Positions 46,471 to 58,318 of a stretch of 64,000 nucleotides of DNA are shown here, one piece after another. The notes below the pieces were generated by a model. The model searched no databases. It saw only the letters and a list, made by a program, of their open reading frames with translations, and was not told the origin of the DNA. The stretch spans positions 523,501-587,500 of the forward strand of contig CM035164.1 of assembly GCA_020205615.1 (NCBI GenBank). The letters are read 5' to 3'. The position numbers and the translations under genes are program-made. The first letter of the stretch is position 1. Every line of letters begins with the position of its first letter. This DNA comes from Panax quinquefolius. Its lineage: Eukaryota; Streptophyta; Magnoliopsida; Apiales; Araliaceae.

Positions 46471-46863
46471 TTTACCGCACGTCGAACCACTTGTCGCTTC
46501 ACATTACAAAGCGCCGAACCACTTGTCGCTTCACATTACAAAGGCCAAACCAAATGTCAAGCCACTCGCTTTTCACACTAAGAAAAGTGCTAAGCTAGAA
46601 ATCTTCTATAAAATAGAGGCCTAGGGCTTCATTATTTTTCACTTAATTCATTCAAGCTTATAGAGAGAAAGTATAGAGAGAATAAGAGAGAAAGAAGAAG
46701 AGTATTTTGTTACTACACCGCCGCAAAGATTCAATCTCCTACCAAAAGTAAGGGGTGTTATTCTTTCTTATTCACGAAGAGAACTCGTTGTTATTCCATC
46801 GCTTATTATTCTCGTTGAATAACCTCAGATAAGTGGTTTACCCTATACTTGGTGACATTCTTC

Positions 46864-47235
46864 TATTATTCTCATTGAACATCCTCGCTCTGTGTTTTTA
46901 CACCTTTACATCCGGTTCCGCTTTTTTATTATTATTCCGCTGAACATCCTCTCAGTGTTTTACACCGACTCCGGTTCCGCCTTTTATTATTATTCGCTGA
47001 TCATCCTCTTCAGGTTTTTACACCTGACCGTTCCCCGTTTTATTATTCTTCGCTGAATATCCTCGTTCGCGGTTTTACACCGACCGGTTCCGCTTTTTAT
47101 TATTCTCGCTGAATATCCTATCTCAAGGTTTTACACCGGATCCGTTCCATCTTTATTATTCTCGTTGAACATCCTCGCTTGCGTGAATTTCACCGACCGG
47201 TTCCGTTATTTATTATTCTGCTGAATAACTCCGTC
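46864..47235 (+). repeat. 57-bp tandem array with ACCGGTTCC core in C LTR leader
   Basis: Seven units of tattattctcgctgaacatc, then cctcg, then gttttacaccgaccggttcc, spaced about 55-64 bases. It starts about 250 bases after the TATA box. Equivalent array at 54466-54790, where open frames of up to 152 codons are only the repeat read through. Confidence 0.85.
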
Positions 47236-48343
47236 TGTGCGGGCCTTCATCGCATTTACGGTGATTTCTTTTGTTATTCCATTCTTTATTATACCCAAAT
47301 AAGTTAAAACTTTGACTTCTATACTCCATGAAATTAGTAGAATATCCTCGATATTTCAAGCTTCATCCAAAGATCTTTTCATGGAAATATTCTTCCGATC
47401 ATTCTTGAATTTTACTCTACAAAAACAAAGATCATGTCGATAATTTGACGTTAATAATTCCCGGATAAAATAATTTTGAACTTGTTTTATCAATTCTTAT
47501 ATCATTGTCATCATCCTCATGTTTATATTTTTTTGAAAGTCATCTCGTGGCCTCAGAAGTGCATGATGGACTTGGTATGATTACGACCAGAGACTATTCT
47601 TGTAATCACGACCGTAATGTTACAAATGATGTGATAAAAATCCTCAAAGCAATCAGAAGTGCATCGATGGACGCTTGTTGGCATGATCATGACCATTAAT
47701 GAATACACAAATATTCTCGCCCGTGAAAGTGCATGAATAATTGTGGTCGTGATACTAAAGAATATCCTCGGCAGAAAAGTGTAAGTGATTCGATGATGTG
47801 AAATATTTATTAAAGTCGAGTCTCAAATATAAACAAAGGATGAAAACCTTTTAAAACCTAAAAGATAGTAGACTTTATTTTCTACTCGACTTTTTAATGG
47901 ATCGTATATTCCGTCCGCAGCTTAAACCGTTGTTTATTGTATTTTATCGCTTAACATTATCAAGACTATTGATAATTTATTCTCGCATTATCTTAGTCAT
48001 AATATTTCTTACCGGGCTAGTTTAGCTCACCATTTTTTCTTTCACCGTTTCTCTTCAGAAAATGATAATATAGCCGGGACGAGCCTGGGAAACGAGTGAT
48101 GGTCCCGAAGATAAGATTAGTAGTCCTCACTATTCTCAGTAAAATAGTGTGATAATAATCAGAATGAGGACTTTTTTTTGAGTTTGTATAATATCTAGTA
48201 GATTTATATTTGTATTTAAACTCACAGCTTTATGTCGATTTGCATACCTACGCTTATGTTAATAAGTTGTATTTAAATTTCATACTACGTAAGTGTCGCA
48301 CCCAAGATGGGTGATGTATACCTAATTTTGGGGCGCCACACAA

Positions 48344-48361
48344 CTTGGTATCGTAGCTTAG
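48344..48361 (+). promoter_or_regulatory. Primer-binding site of element C
   Basis: acttggtatcgtagcttagg lies three bases after the LTR end, with the ATCGTAGC variant as in D. Confidence 0.7.
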
Positions 48362-48526
48362 GATATGATCCTCGCTAAGATGTGAGAATAGTACTAGAGG
48401 GGAGAGACGGGAATACCTTCGCTAGTATGACCTACCTAAGTTTATGTAATATTTTATCGGTCAGTCAAAGATAGGGATAATTTGTTACACGTCAATTAAC
48501 CTTTTGTTTTGTGGCAAGATTCAAAA

Positions 48527-49632
48527 ATGACATCCGAGAATGTTGAGAATAGCAATGGAGCGCAGCGATCGATCGTTGATTCACCACATATCAATAATCG
48601 TGATAATGTGCATCGTGAAGGCGCACAATCCTCATGCAAACAACAACACCGACCAAATGATGAATGATCAAATGTTCGAGGCTTTTATGCAATTTATGCA
48701 ACAAAGAAAGCGAGAGCGACTCTCGCCCAAAACGTAGGTGGAAACACGAAAAACTCTCAAGGCCACCGCTAAACAATTTAAGGAGCCGGGACCACCGGAG
48801 TTTAAGGGAGAGCCAAAACCACTTCTCGCTAAGCATGGATAAAGCATTACCAAGATATTTGATGTCTCGGGATGCTCCGAGGAGCAAAGGTTCCCTTTGC
48901 ACGCCTTTTATGTTAAGGCGAGAGGCGGACATCGTGGGAATCGGTAGAAACGACTCAACCAAATTGATCAAGATATCTTGGGAGAAGTTCCAGAGTCGCT
49001 CAACGACAAATACTTTCCCGAAAGTATTCGCCATACGAAGGAGGTGGAGTTTATCAAGTTGAAACAAAACAATACGACCGTGTCGCAATACGAGGCAAAA
49101 TTTGCGAGTTATCACTTACCATATCCCCACTCGTGGATAATGAAGAGAGAATGGCGCTAATGTTTTTAAGAGGTTTGAAGTCGAGAGATACGCCAACATC
49201 TTATTTCATAAACCGTGTTTGTATTCGATGTTGTAAATAGGGCTCGCTTAGTGGAGCGCGATAATGAGTCAACGCAACTAAAAGAGAGCAAAACCGAGAA
49301 AATTATAATACCAAATGATAATAGTCATCGAGGCTATGACAACAAGAGTGGAGGGAATCAATAAAGCCGAGATATGGTAACCACTTCGGTGGTAATCGTA
49401 CAAAACAATAAGAATGGACATTTCAAGAAAAGGAGATTCAACAATGATGGAAAGACGCCAAGACCAAAGACCCATTGTTAAGGAAGAAGAAAGACCACCT
49501 ATCATATGCTTCAAATGCGAGGAGAGGGACACATCATCCAAATCACTACCATGCCATCCCAAAGCATGTTATAATTGTGGAAGAGAAGGTCACTTAGCTC
49601 GATTTTGTTGCCATCAAGACAAATTCAAATAG
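48527..49632 (+). pseudogene. Element C gag remnant
   Basis: The ATG at 48527 follows the leader. Frames at 48664-49062 and 48978-49160 hold the gag capsid-type domain: KYFPESIRHTKEVEFIKLKQ and NNTTVSQYEAKF lie in one frame. An open frame at 49414-49632 ends with two zinc-knuckle words: a degenerate CFKCEERD and an intact CYNCGREGHLARFC (C-x2-C-x4-H-x4-C). The long minus-strand frame over this region is a shadow. Confidence 0.8.
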
Positions 49633-49659
49633 ATGGAGGCACCAAAGGCCATCCCGTAA

Positions 49660-50330
49660 AATTCAAAACCTAGAAAGGCAAGGGAGAGAGATTTGTCATG
49701 ACCTCCCAAAGAGCAAGGAACCGAATGAGGTCATCACGGTAAGCTTATCATAAACTCTAATGAAGTCTATACTTTATTTGATACCTGTTTACTACCCATT
49801 CTTTTATTTCTCCTACTTGCGCCATCGATTAAATTTGACTTCCTGAGAAATTAGACTTTCGACTTATCTCGTGGAAACTCATTGGGAGAAACCTTCATTA
49901 CATCCACTCGCTTATAAGTCTTGTTTGGTTCAAATCGGCACCCTCACATTACCTCGTCGATCTTATTTCATTAAAAATACTTGCATTTGACGTGATTCTA
50001 GTGGATTGATCGTTAACTACTTATCATGCAAAAATTGATTGTTTTCGTAAGGTCATTAGCTTTCATATTCCTAATCAACCTATTATGCTAATTCAAACGA
50101 CCAAACCATTAAAATCAATCACTACTATCTCAAGCCATAAAGCTATTCGCTTATCAAAAACTGATGTCAAGCTTTCTTAGCTCATGTCACGATTTAAATA
50201 AAATACGCCGCTTTTAAACGATATTCCTATTGTTAATAAATTTCCGACGATTCTCAAGAACTTCCCGCCTACCCCCAGAGCGTGAAATTGAATTTTGTAT
50301 CGACCTCAACCCAGACAAAACCTATTTCCA
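49660..50330 (+). pseudogene. Element C protease and linker remnant
   Basis: The protease region tacactttatttgatacc-like (LFDT) lies near 49770-49800, with the glycine word disturbed. The AFDVIL word is near 49985 and the linker (KSITTISSHKAIRLSKT) near 50110-50160. Frames are broken. Confidence 0.7.
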
Positions 50331-51530
50331 AAGCCCCATATCGAATGGCTCCTATTGAACTTCGTGAGTTAAAGACCCAACCGCAGGAATTGTTAGACAT
50401 CGGCTTTATTCGCCCTAAGTACTTCTCCTCGGGGTGCTCCTCGCTCTATTCGTGAAGAAGAAAGATGGGAGTATGCGATTTCAGATTGATTATCTGGAGT
50501 CAATCACGTCACCATCAAAAATAGTATCCATCGCCACGTATTGATGACCTGTTCACCAACAAAGGAGCCAAATTCTTTTCAAAGATCGATCTTCGCTCCG
50601 GATATCACTAATTGAAGATTAGAAACCACCGACATTCCAAAGACGGCTTTAACTCCTAGACGACGGCATTATGAATTCCTAGTCATGTCCTTTCGATCGA
50701 CTAATGCTCCGCCGCTTTCATGGATATGATGAACCGAGTATTCAAGGAATATTTAGATCACTTTGTGGTCGCCTTTATCGATGACATCCTTATTTATTCC
50801 AAAAGCCGTGAAGATCATGAAAGCAACACTTGAGGTCGACACTCCAAAAGCTTCGTGAATATAAGCTTTATGCCAAGTCAAGAAATGCGAGTTCGTCAAG
50901 AAGTAGCATTCCTCGGGCACGTGGTATCAAGTCATGGAATATCCGCTGACCCAAAGAAAGATCAAGCTATTCAAAGTCGGGAACAACCTAAATCAAAGGA
51001 TCAAGCACGTAGCTTTCTTGCTTAGCCCGGTTATTATCTGAGATTCGTGGAAGGATTTTCTCTAATCGCTATTCCATCGACTCAAATTGACTTTGAAAGA
51101 TACAAAGTTCTATTGGAGCGAAGAATGTGAGAAGAGTTTTCAAGAACTCAAGAGGAGACTTATTTCAAAGACCTATTCGACAATACCATCCGCCTCGGAG
51201 GGATTTGTCATCTACAAAGGATGCTTCGCAAAGGGTCGGGATGTGTTCTCATGCAACATGGAAAAGTAATAGTTTATGCCTCGCGACAACTCAAAGAATA
51301 TGAGAGGAATTATCCTACTCATGATCTAGAGTCAAGCACCGTTGTCTTTTGACTTAAAATTTGGAGGCATTACTTGTATGGGAGAGAAGTGGAGATCTTT
51401 ACTTGATCATAAAAGCCTCAAATATTTCTTCACTCAAAAGGAACTCAACACGCGACAACGACGCTGGCTTGAACTGCTGAAAGATTATGATCATACCATC
51501 CAATACCATCCCGAAAAGCGAACGTGGTAA
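50331..51530 (+). pseudogene. Element C RT-RNase H remnant
   Basis: The anchor gaatggctcctattgaacttc is at 50341. The RT active site is conserved as [12 protein letters not shown] (GAT at 50780-50782). FLGHVV is near 50918 and the thumb word near 51015-51070. RNase H parts include open frames 51087-51269 ([12 protein letters not shown] in place of the usual SDAS word) and 51342-51530 ([20 protein letters not shown], then WLELLKDYDH). Complete in length compared with A/B. Confidence 0.8.
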
Positions 51531-52730
51531 ATGACGATCGAGTAGAAAATCATATGCAAGTACGAAAAGCGATATTGTCAACGCAAAGGCCCATTTTGTG
51601 TGTGACTTGCAAAGGATGGAGATAGAATTAAAGACTCTGTGGACGATGTGATGATAGCGAGTATACGAGTAGAACCGACTTTAATTGATAAAGTTAAAGT
51701 CGCTTTCAAGCTTACTGCACTGGAGTCGATGCGTATGAGGAAGAAAGTGCAAGAAGGTGCTACGCCAAGCAAGAATCGATGAAGAAGGAATACTTCGAGT
51801 CAACTCCGCACTTTCAGGTTCCTAACGACCCGATTTAAAGTATAATATCATGATGGAGGCACACAACACACCATTTGCAATCCATCTCGGGAGTACCAAA
51901 ATGTATCATGATATTCGGCCATACATTTTGGTGGAGCAATACGAAGAGAGAGATAGCGCTGCTTATCTCAAGGTGTCTAACTTGTCAACGAAAGTTAAAA
52001 CGGAGCATCAAGTACCAAAAGGTCCATCAGAACCACTTGAAATTCCGTAATGGAAGTGGGAGCACATTACCATGGATTTCAAGCACGGCCTTCCTAAGGT
52101 TTCTCAAGGCATCATGCGATTTGGGTCATTGTTGATAGGTTGACCAAGTCCGCTTTCATTTCTTACCGATACGAGAAACTTATACACTTGAACGCCTTGC
52201 TCAGATGTACATAAACGAGATTGTAAGATCGCATGGTATGCCGCAGATCCATAGTTTCGATCGAGACCCAAGATTCACTTCACGATTTTGGGTTAGTTTG
52301 CAAAAAGCTATGGGCACAGACTTACGATTTAGCTCTTTAAGATATCATCCTCGCATTTTGACCTGACAATCTGAGAGGACTATTCAAACTCTCAAGATCT
52401 ATTAAGACTCGTGGTCCTTGATTTCAAGGGAGTCAGACAAGTTCTTACCATCGGTGGAGTTTTCCTACAACAACAGCTTATCGCTAAGTATCGGCATGGC
52501 TCCATTCAAGCGCCAGATGGAAGAAAGTGTCGCTTCCAAAGATGCCGGGATGAGGTGGGTGAAGCAACGTTGTTGGGACCGAGTTGGTACGATATGACTA
52601 CTTTTAAAAGATTCAAACGATCCGACAACGATAAAAACCTCACAAAATCGATAAAAGAGTTATGTCGATCTTCATCGAAAGGACGTGGAATTCGATATAG
52701 AGATCATGTGTTGTTAAGAGTCGCTCCATG
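51531..52730 (+). pseudogene. Element C integrase remnant, 3' truncated
   Basis: Includes an N-terminal stretch (51560-51700) that A, B and D lack. Zinc-region words are near 51880-51990, MDF near 52075, and DRDPRFTS equivalents near 52258-52285, with CGA kept at 52283-52285. The catalytic-Glu word QSERTIQ is intact near 52366-52390. The frame 52411-52755 carries the C-terminal RDHVLLRVAP words and then stops matching at about 52730, where D-type leader sequence begins. No chromodomain or C-type 3' LTR follows directly. Confidence 0.8.
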
Positions 52731-53246
52731 TGTCCTACCTAAGCTTATTTGTTAGTTGATCAGATATAAGGATATTATGTGATATATTGATTTCATTTTT
52801 AACCCTCGATTTATGACGATATTTGAGAATGTCGATCATGCTATATAACAATGGAAATGAGATTGTAACGCTTTACTCACCATATCGATGTTACGTAACA
52901 GTGGATAATAATGACCCTCCCGTGAACAACACCATCGAAAGAGATGATGAACGAGGGATGTTTAGAAGCTTTTTGCGAAGATTTGAAATCGCATTTAAGT
53001 AGTTCCTCGTGTCAAATTATGGAGGAAATGATAGCAATTCACGGGTTCTACGCCCAAGCAAGCTTATACCTCAAGACCACGGAGGAACAGAGGAACCCAT
53101 TCGCCACCTTTATGTTCCGTGAAATGACTCTCATTAGAATCAAATGAAATCATCCATCTCTTACCTCTTGTCTTGGGAGACGTTTGTAACTATTTAATGA
53201 CAAATACTTTCCCGAAAGTGTTCATTTCATGAAGGAAGTGGAGTTC
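52731..53246 (+). pseudogene. D-like element D2: gag leader and gag, first part
   Basis: From tgtcctacctaagcttattt this matches 38238-38860 of element D (leader, gag start, ERGMFRSFLR-like and EEQRNPFATFMFRE words), with an internal deletion. Its own LTR and primer site are missing; the sequence is joined to the element C integrase. The match is interrupted at gaagtggagttc by the inserted LTR and resumes at 55888. Confidence 0.7.
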
Positions 53247-53872
53247 AGAAGACCCCAAATTTTTATAAATAAAGATGAATTTTTCTATAAATATTATTTT
53301 TGAATATTATGGAATAAATTTGATATAATGTTATAGTTGTGGGTAATATTTATAAATTTTGCAAAGTATGCAAGTTGTTATAAAATATTCGTTTGGCTCT
53401 GGGAATATTCTTTTGTTAGGAATATTCGCATAATGGCTCAATCATCAGTGGACCCCACAATGTAATTATTGCTTGATCGAGAAAACGACAAAAATATATT
53501 TTATAAAAATAACTACGAGGTGTTACCGTTAAAACCGCTGAACTACCCGGTGGTAAAAGTACAAGAATACGCGAGTCGTAGATAAGAAGACACTACAGAT
53601 TGATTATCGATGCTTACGCCAGAAGTCACCACCTATGCTCAATTATTGCTACAAAGAATTGCCGTGATCATATCTCTTATATTATTGATTCAATTATTGT
53701 CACAAAGATCATCTCGTATAATATGTTATAGTATTAAATCAATAATCGAGACGACAAGTTATAAATGATTAATAATTGTTGAAAGATTAAATATGTGTTG
53801 ATGAAAAAAAAATGATTTGTGGTAAGTTTGATTATTTTATGGGGGCTCATATGTCATCATCTAAGAGTCTCT

Positions 53873-54095
53873 TCATCAATAGTATTTACCTTCATCAATA
53901 GTATTACCTTCACAATAGTAATTACCCTTGTGAATAGTATTTACCTTCGCAATAGTAATTACCTTCGTCAATAGTAATTACCCTTGTGAATAGTATTTAC
54001 CTTCATTAATAGTAATTACCTTCGTCAATAGTAATTACCCTTGTGAATAGTATTTACCTTCACAATAGTATTTACCTTCACTAATAGTAATTACC
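53873..54095 (+). repeat. AATAGTATTTACCTTC minisatellite (solo C LTR)
   Basis: About 12 units, same position relative to the TATA box as 46226-46470. Confidence 0.85.
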
Positions 54096-54465
54096 TTTAC
54101 CAGACGTTGAACCACTTGTCGCTTCACATTACACAAGCGCCAAACCACGTTTCGTCATCCAAACCACTCGCTTTCTTTTCACTAAGTAAAGTAAGCTAGA
54201 AATCTTCTATAAATAGAGGCCTAGGGCTTCATTAATTTTCACTTAATTCATTCAAGCTATAGAGAGAGAAAAGTATAGAGAGAATTAGAGAGAAAGAAGA
54301 AGAGTATTTTGTTACTACACCGCATGCAGATTCAATCTCCTACCAAAAGTAAGTGGGTGTTATTCTTTCTTATTCATTTAAGAGAATCTGCTGTTATTCC
54401 ATCGCTTATTATTCTGCTGGAATAACCTCGTATAAGTGGTTTACCCTATACTTGGTGACATTCTT

Positions 54466-54790
54466 CTATTATTCTCGTTGGAACATCCTCGTGCTCGCGT
54501 GTGTTTTACACCCAACCGGTTCTGCCTTTATTATTATTCTCGCTGGAACATCCTGCTCGTGTGTTTTACACCGACCGGTTCCGCTTTTTTATTATTCTCG
54601 CTGGATCATCCTCGTCACAGGTTGTTTTTTACACCGGACCGGGTTCCGCCTTTTATTATTCTTCGCTGAATATCCTATCTCGTGTGTTTTACACCGATCC
54701 GGTTCCATCTTTATTATTCTCGTTGAACATCCCGCTTGCGAAATTTCACCGACCGGTTCCGTTATTTATTATTCATTGGAATAACTTCGT
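54466..54790 (+). repeat. 58-60-bp ACCGGTTCC array (solo C LTR)
   Basis: Six units with tattattctcgctggaacat and gttttacaccgaccggttcc words. One more or fewer than in 46864-47235 depending on how ends are counted. Confidence 0.8.
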
Positions 54791-55892
54791 CTGCAAGGCC
54801 TATCGCATGCACGGTGATTTCTTTTGTTATTCCATTCTTTATTATACCCAAATGGTTAAAACTTTGACTTCTATACTCCATGAAATTAGTAGAATATCCT
54901 CGATATTTGCGTTTCATCCAAAGATCTTTTCATGGAAATATTCTTCCGATCATTCTTGAATTTTACTCTACAAAACAAGATCATGTTGACAATTTGGACG
55001 TTAATAATTCCGGATAAAATAATTCTTGAACTTGTTTTATCAAATTCTTATATCATTGTCATCATCCTCATGTTTATATTTTTTTGAAAGTCATCTCGTG
55101 GCCTGTAGTGCATAGATGGACTTGGTATGATTATGACCGAGACTATTCGGTGTAATCACGACCGTAATGTTACAAATGATGTGATAAAAATCCTCGGCAA
55201 ATGTAGTAGTGCATCGATGGACAGCTTGTTGGCATGATCATGACCATTAATGAATACACAAATATTCTCGCCCGTAGTGTATGAATAATTGTGGTTGTGA
55301 TACTAAAGAATATCCTCGGCCAGAAGTGTGTAAGGGTGATTCGATGATGTGAATATTTATTAAAGTCGAGTCTCAAATATAAACAAAGATGAAAAACCTT
55401 TTAAAACCTAAAAGATAGTAGACTTTATTTTCTACTCGACTTTTTAATGGATTACATATTCCGCCGCAGCTTAAACCGTTGTCATTGTATTTTATCGCTT
55501 TAACATTATCAAGACTATTGATAATTTATTCTCGCATTATCTTAGTCATAATATTTCTTATCGGGCTAGTTGAGCTCACCCTTTCTTTCACCGTTTTCTT
55601 CGTGAAATGATAATATAGTATGGGACGAGCCTGGGAAACGAGTGATGGTCCTCAAGATAAGATTAGTAGTCCTCACTATTCTCAGAAAATAGTGTGATAA
55701 TAATCAGAATGAGGACTTTTTGTTTGAGTTTGTATAATATCTAGTAGATTTATATTGTATTTAAACTCACGCTTTATGTCGTATTGTACCACCTACAGCT
55801 TATGTTAATAAGTTGTATTTAAATTCGCATACTATGTAAGTGTCGACCCAAGATGGGTGATGTATACCTAATTTTGGGGGCGTCACAAGTTC

Positions 55893-56427
55893 ATCAGATT
55901 AGAACAAAACAACATGACGGTGTCTTTGTACGAGACAAAGTTTGCAGAGTTATCCAGGTTTGCACCTCATTTGGTGGAGAATGAGGAACGATGACGCAGA
56001 TGTTTCGAGAGGTTTGAAACCCGACATACGACAATATCTCATTTCTCATAAATTTTCTCTATTCGGATGTTGTTAATGTGGCTCAATTGTTAGAGCGAGA
56101 TAACGAGTATGTTCAACCGTGGGACCATAACCAGGATCATACCGAGATAGCGAACAATGTAATAATGATAACCAAATGAAAAGAAAAAGACGGACAAAAA
56201 TGGTAACCACTCAAGCAGTAATCACGGCCATGAAAATAGAAGAAGCGAGTCGGAGAGAGATTTTAAAAGAGGAGATTTAACAACGACCATGTGAAGACGA
56301 CGGTCTTAGTTTGAGTAACCGGGTTACAAGGGAGGAGAACGACCACCCAATTATATTCTACAAATGCGAAAAGAGGGACATATCACCAAAACTACCCACA
56401 ACAATGCTTAAGGTATGCTATAATTGT
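55893..56427 (+). pseudogene. D2 gag, second part
   Basis: Continues the D gag match from 38858 (tagaacaaaacaacatgacg) to the second zinc-knuckle start (gtatgctataattgtg, 56412-56427). There it jumps into LTR sequence. Confidence 0.75.
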
Positions 56428-58318
56428 GATTCTCAGAATATTATTTGTGAATAATTAATTATTGATTCATATGATGAGGAAAATATTGATTTTATGTGGA
56501 TATAGATGGAGAAAATTGAAATTTTATCTTTTTCTGATAAAATAATTCATTTAAATATATTATTATATTTTAATAATATAATAATGGTGATATTTTTACA
56601 ACGAATGTGGGATATATGAGTATACGAGGAGGAGGAGTATTTTTGTTGCAATAAATGTTTAAAACATGTTAAACATGCTCTATGGACCCCATTTATTGAT
56701 CGAAATTTGATTATAAACATAAAATCGCCTCGCTTATGGATTTCTTGGCCAATTTCGCTTTGGAATTCAAAAAACTTTCTTCTCGCAAAGTTGTAGAGAA
56801 TTGAATTTCCTATAAAAATTGCGAGATTCAATTTTCCGATAAAAGGACTATTTATTATGAATTATTGAAGTTCAAGCTCCAAAATAATTAATTTTGGAAG
56901 TTTAAAATATTTTAAATAATAAAAACGTTTTTGATTTGTTTGGTAGACTTATTTGTTGTCAAGCATGGCTGAATTCAGATCATAGATTGTGTGCGTAGGA
57001 ATTTATATATAATATATTAATATTATATTAAATTTTCGCTTTAGTGTCTAGCAATTTCCTATAAATAGGTGCTTAGTTAGAATTGAAAATCACACCGAAA
57101 ATCAAGTTTTCTCTCTATATTATCGAGTTTATTCTTGTGAGTATTTTGAGTATACTTTGAGTATTGCATATATGATGCAAGTTCAAGTCATAGCTTTATA
57201 TCCTGTTTCAACTAAAGTACTTGCCTTTCAAGTAAGGGATATTATTTTTTCAGAATGATATTATTTCTTCAATATCATTATGTTGAAATATTGATCTGAA
57301 GTTTTTATCAAATTTGGAACTTTTGGTGTTGAGTTACTTATTCACGATACTGCAGACTATTCACGATACTGACACTTATTCACTTAATACTGGCCTATTC
57401 ATCGAAAAATGAAAATTTTCTTTTCGTCTAAAATATCTATTCGGATACTAGCTTTGATTGTATCCATGTTTTGATCATTCTTGAATTTTACACCACCGTG
57501 ATTATTTTTGAGGTATTTTTGGACGTGATAAAACAAAGTACGAATCCTTAATCCTTAATCCTTGTCATTTTGTTTCACCGGATTCGCTTTCTTTAAAATA
57601 TTTTCATCATCTTTAGTCTTAAATGATGATATTATGGAATATCTTTGGCCGTAGTGCAAAGATGAATGATTTCTCAAGAATATCTTTGGCTCAGTAGTGC
57701 AAAAAGATGAACAGTGTTTAGATGAACATGACCAACTCGATGAATTTCTTTGGCCTCAGAAAGCAAAGATGAATATTTGATTCCGATATATATTGATTGA
57801 TGTTACAGGATAAAAGATAGACGATGAACTTTTAAATTCATACATAGAAGATAGTAGTTTGCATTCTCTACTTAACTCTTCTAATGAATTATTATTTCAC
57901 GCTAATATTGATTTAAAATTTGTTGTCTATTGTATTCTATTAGATTTTTCCTCGTGAAGACTAACGATAATTTTTTGTATATTATCTTAGTCACAATATT
58001 CTTTACTGGGCTAGTTGAGCTCACCCTTTTCCTCTTTGTTCCATTTTTTCTTCTCGTGAGGCGAGAATATAAATGAGTACGTAGCCTCGGGGTATGGAAT
58101 GAAAGTTCTAGAGAGAGTTGTTTAGTAGTCCTCACCATTTTTGTAAAATAATGTATCAATAAATATGATGAGGATTTATTTGAGTATAGATATTGTCTGA
58201 AGATAATATTTGTATTCAAACTCACGCTTTCTTGTTGTAATAATAAAGTTGTAGTTGTTTCGCATCATGTATTGACAACTCAGAATGGGTGATGTATACC
58301 TATTTTGGGGGCAGCACA
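56428..58318 (+). mobile_element. D2 3' LTR remnant
   Basis: From attctcagaatattatttgt to gggggcagcaCA it matches the D LTR from about 36228 on (TATAAATA 57060-57067, hairpin units 57637-57775). The first roughly 690 bases of the LTR, and all of D2 pol, are absent. The join uses the shared word attgtg. Confidence 0.8.

Larger units (their letters stand above)
45509..48340 (+). mobile_element. 5' LTR of element C
   Basis: Starts near gaagaccc and ends ggcgccaCA before a primer site. The outer parts resemble A/B/D LTRs (gaatattcgt words, late gggctagttgagctcacc block, cctaattttggggcg end), but the middle has its own arrays. The box is tataaaata at 46607-46615. The second C LTR is at 53247-55887. 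Confidence 0.85.
53247..55887 (+). mobile_element. Solo C-type LTR inserted in D2 gag
   Basis: Runs from agaagaccccaaattttt to ggggcgtcaCA and matches 45509-48340. AGTTC precedes it (53242-53246) and follows it (55888-55892). Element D has a single aagtggagttcatc at the equivalent site (38848-38862). This is a clean 5-bp target duplication, so the LTR inserted here and its internal part was lost by LTR-LTR recombination. TATAAATA at 54208-54215. Confidence 0.9.

Noticed and set aside
48591..49115. 174-codon minus-strand open frame
   Set aside because: Antisense shadow of the element C gag domain; no recognisable features of its own.
54353..54959. Overlapping plus-strand open frames of 143, 77 and 152 codons rich in YYS and SRWNIL words
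   Set aside because: They are the 58-60-bp tandem array of the C LTR read in three frames; the equivalent region in the other C LTR lacks them.
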